Of a DNA stretch of 36,883 nt, positions 35,595 to 36,883 are shown one piece after another. A program made the translations under genes and the position numbers. The notes below the pieces were generated by a model that had not been told where the DNA came from, did not search any database, and saw only the letters and a list, made by a program, of their open reading frames with translations. Position 1 is the stretch's first letter. Each line of letters starts with the position of its first letter. Source of the DNA: BM520 sp964474455 (GTDB lineage: Bacteria; Bacteroidota; Bacteroidia; Bacteroidales; BM520); the NCBI GenBank assembly GCA_964474455.1, contig CAYYSU010000027.1, forward strand, positions 1-36,883. The letters run 5' to 3'.

Positions 35595-36005
35595 CTATAA
35601 ACCGCCGGAGGCTTTTTGCTTGTTATTGATTTCTTTTTTCAACTGATGTAAAATTAATGATATTTTTTCATCTGCCTGACTATAGGAAGGTATTATCCTT
35701 CCTGTATATATAATTCCTGTATGCAGATAGATACCATTATCAATTAAAAACTGATAAAAATCACTTTTGTTGTGTCTGTATGCCTCTCGCAGTATTCTTT
35801 TAATTTTGTTTCTGTCAACGGCTTTCTTGAAATTTCGCTTTGGTACTGCAATAAGCATCCTTACGGGGTAATGCTGATCTCTTTCTGCGTAGATCCATTT
35901 TACGGAGTAGCCGGGGATAAAAACAGAATTACCTTTACGAAAGAGAGTACTTATGTCTTTGCGGTGGCATAAACGCTCCTCTTTTGTAAGGGTAAGGCTT
36001 GTCAT
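35595..36005 (-). CDS. rnpA: Ribonuclease P protein component
   Basis: This 136-residue basic protein helps the RNase P RNA remove 5' leaders from pre-tRNAs. The N-terminal LTKEERLCHRKDISTLFRKG and the signature RNKIKRILREAYR (about 64-76) are conserved; VRMLIAVPKRNFKKAVDRNK gives the central strands. rpmH is not upstream, in contrast to many bacteria; hemD is, as in other Bacteroidota. Confidence 0.96.
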   Translation of the reverse strand: MTSLTLTKEERLCHRKDISTLFRKGNSVFIPGYSVKWIYAERDQHYPVRMLIAVPKRNFKKAVDRNKIKRILREAYRHNKSDFYQFLIDNGIYLHTGIIYTGRIIPSYSQADEKISLILHQLKKEINNKQKASGGL

Positions 36006-36020
36006 ATTTTGTCCTGTGGA

Positions 36021-36770
36021 CTATTTGTTTTTATTGCTTTTTAGATATTGATCGATCGCCATGCTCATGGAAGGAGCTGTCTTTGTTGGCGCTTTAATGT
36101 TAAGTGTCATGCCGGCTTCTTCCACGGCTTTTGCTGTTGTAGGCCCAAATGCTGCGATATGTTTGTCGCCTTGAGTAAAGTCTGGGAAGTTTTTGAATAA
36201 TGAGGCAACACCGCTAGGGCTGAAGAAAACCAAAAGGTCATACTTTTCAATATCCAACTTCGACAGATCACTGGCGACAGTACAGTAAAGAATTGCTTTG
36301 TGGTGTTCTATACCATTGCTTTCCAACATTTTTGGTATATCTGCCTTATGTATATCAGAGCACGGGAGAAGATATGTCTCGTTTTTGTGTTTTTTAATGA
36401 TCTCCATTAAATCTACGAACGAATGCTGACCATGGAAAATCTTTCTCTTGCGATACTGAATGTATTTTTGAAGGTAGAAGGCAATTGATTCACTGACACA
36501 GAAATACTTCATGGTGTCAGGGATCTCAATACGCATCTCCTCAGCGATACGAAAGAAATGATCTACCGCATTGCGGCTTGTAAAAATAATAGCTGAATGA
36601 TCCTGGATATAGACCTTGTCCTTGCGGAAATCCCGGCCATTAACACCCTCTATTTTTATGAATTTGCAATAATCAATCTTCAGATTATGTTTTTTTGCCA
36701 ATTCAAAATATGGTGACTTCTCCGGATCTGCCGGCTGCGGCTGCGAAATTAAGACGTTTTTAATTTTCAC
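36021..36770 (-). CDS. hemD: Uroporphyrinogen-III synthase
   Basis: This 249-residue enzyme closes and inverts ring D of hydroxymethylbilane in haem and sirohaem synthesis. HemD proteins vary strongly, but the two-lobed pattern is seen: VLISQPQPADPEKSPYFELA at the start, AIIFTSRNAVDHFFRIAEE, then ILYCTVASDL, LLVFFSPSGVASLFKNFPD and the closing AAFGPTTAKAVEEAGM. It heads the hemD-rnpA-yidD-S41-ligase-cdd operon; the gene before it is beyond the window. Confidence 0.9.
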   Translation of the reverse strand: MKIKNVLISQPQPADPEKSPYFELAKKHNLKIDYCKFIKIEGVNGRDFRKDKVYIQDHSAIIFTSRNAVDHFFRIAEEMRIEIPDTMKYFCVSESIAFYLQKYIQYRKRKIFHGQHSFVDLMEIIKKHKNETYLLPCSDIHKADIPKMLESNGIEHHKAILYCTVASDLSKLDIEKYDLLVFFSPSGVASLFKNFPDFTQGDKHIAAFGPTTAKAVEEAGMTLNIKAPTKTAPSMSMAIDQYLKSNKNK

Positions 36771-36854
36771 TATGACCTCTTTTTTCCCTGTTATAAATGG
36801 CTGTTATCAACCAACACTTTTGCTATGACCAATATAGGTACAATTTCAAGGCTG

Positions 36855-36862
36855 CAAAGATA
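36855..36862 (-). promoter_or_regulatory. -7 box of the hemD operon
   Basis: The minus strand reads TATCTTTG, a perfect -7 match, about 85 bases before the hemD start. The -33 box would fall at or past the window edge and cannot be judged. Confidence 0.45.
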
Positions 36863-36883
36863 TAAAAATAAATAGAAAAGGGA

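Overview
The window reads as chromosomal DNA of a Bacteroidota bacterium, probably Bacteroidales or Marinilabiliales. The evidence is type IX secretion (T9SS) C-terminal domains, TAnnTTTG-type -7 promoter boxes, mostly absent Shine-Dalgarno sequences, a CzcA-type pump fused to its outer-membrane channel, a PG0541-type protein behind an RND pump, and the gene order hemD-rnpA-yidD-S41 peptidase. No tRNA, rRNA or CRISPR array was recognised.

Layout. Bases 1-6550 hold exported proteins: a FISUMP-type protein, a TlpA-like thioredoxin protein, two T9SS-sorted proteins (one a beta-helix) and a small heat-shock protein, with an IS21-like end at the left edge. Bases 6550-8870 are a decayed mobile patch: IS-end-like sequence abuts an hsdR gene cut off before its second helicase domain, next to the 3' remnant of a PAP2 phosphatase gene. 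A GC-rich GH95 alpha-fucosidase-like lipoprotein gene follows (8946-11384). Bases 11732-17201 encode a heavy-metal RND efflux system as a fused CzcA/outer-membrane-factor protein plus a CzcB-like adaptor. Bases 17271-24311 carry an M28 peptidase, an OmpA-like lipoprotein, a small secreted protein paired with a membrane 4Fe-4S protein, a beta-lactamase-fold serine hydrolase and queC.

Bases 24510-31038 are a five-gene operon: TetR regulator, TolC-like channel, adaptor, HAE1-type RND pump and a PII-like PG0541-family protein. Bases 31039-31559 are gene-free and hold repeat-like elements. The right end is one minus-strand operon, hemD-rnpA-yidD-S41 peptidase-O-antigen ligase-like-cdd, with the last two genes overlapping.

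No clearly new defence or mobile system was found. The least explained units are the acidic, cysteine-bearing 4Fe-4S membrane protein with its secreted partner (20430-22048), the PII-like protein of the RND operon, and the repeat-like intergenic elements. All assignments come from reading the sequence; no database search was run.
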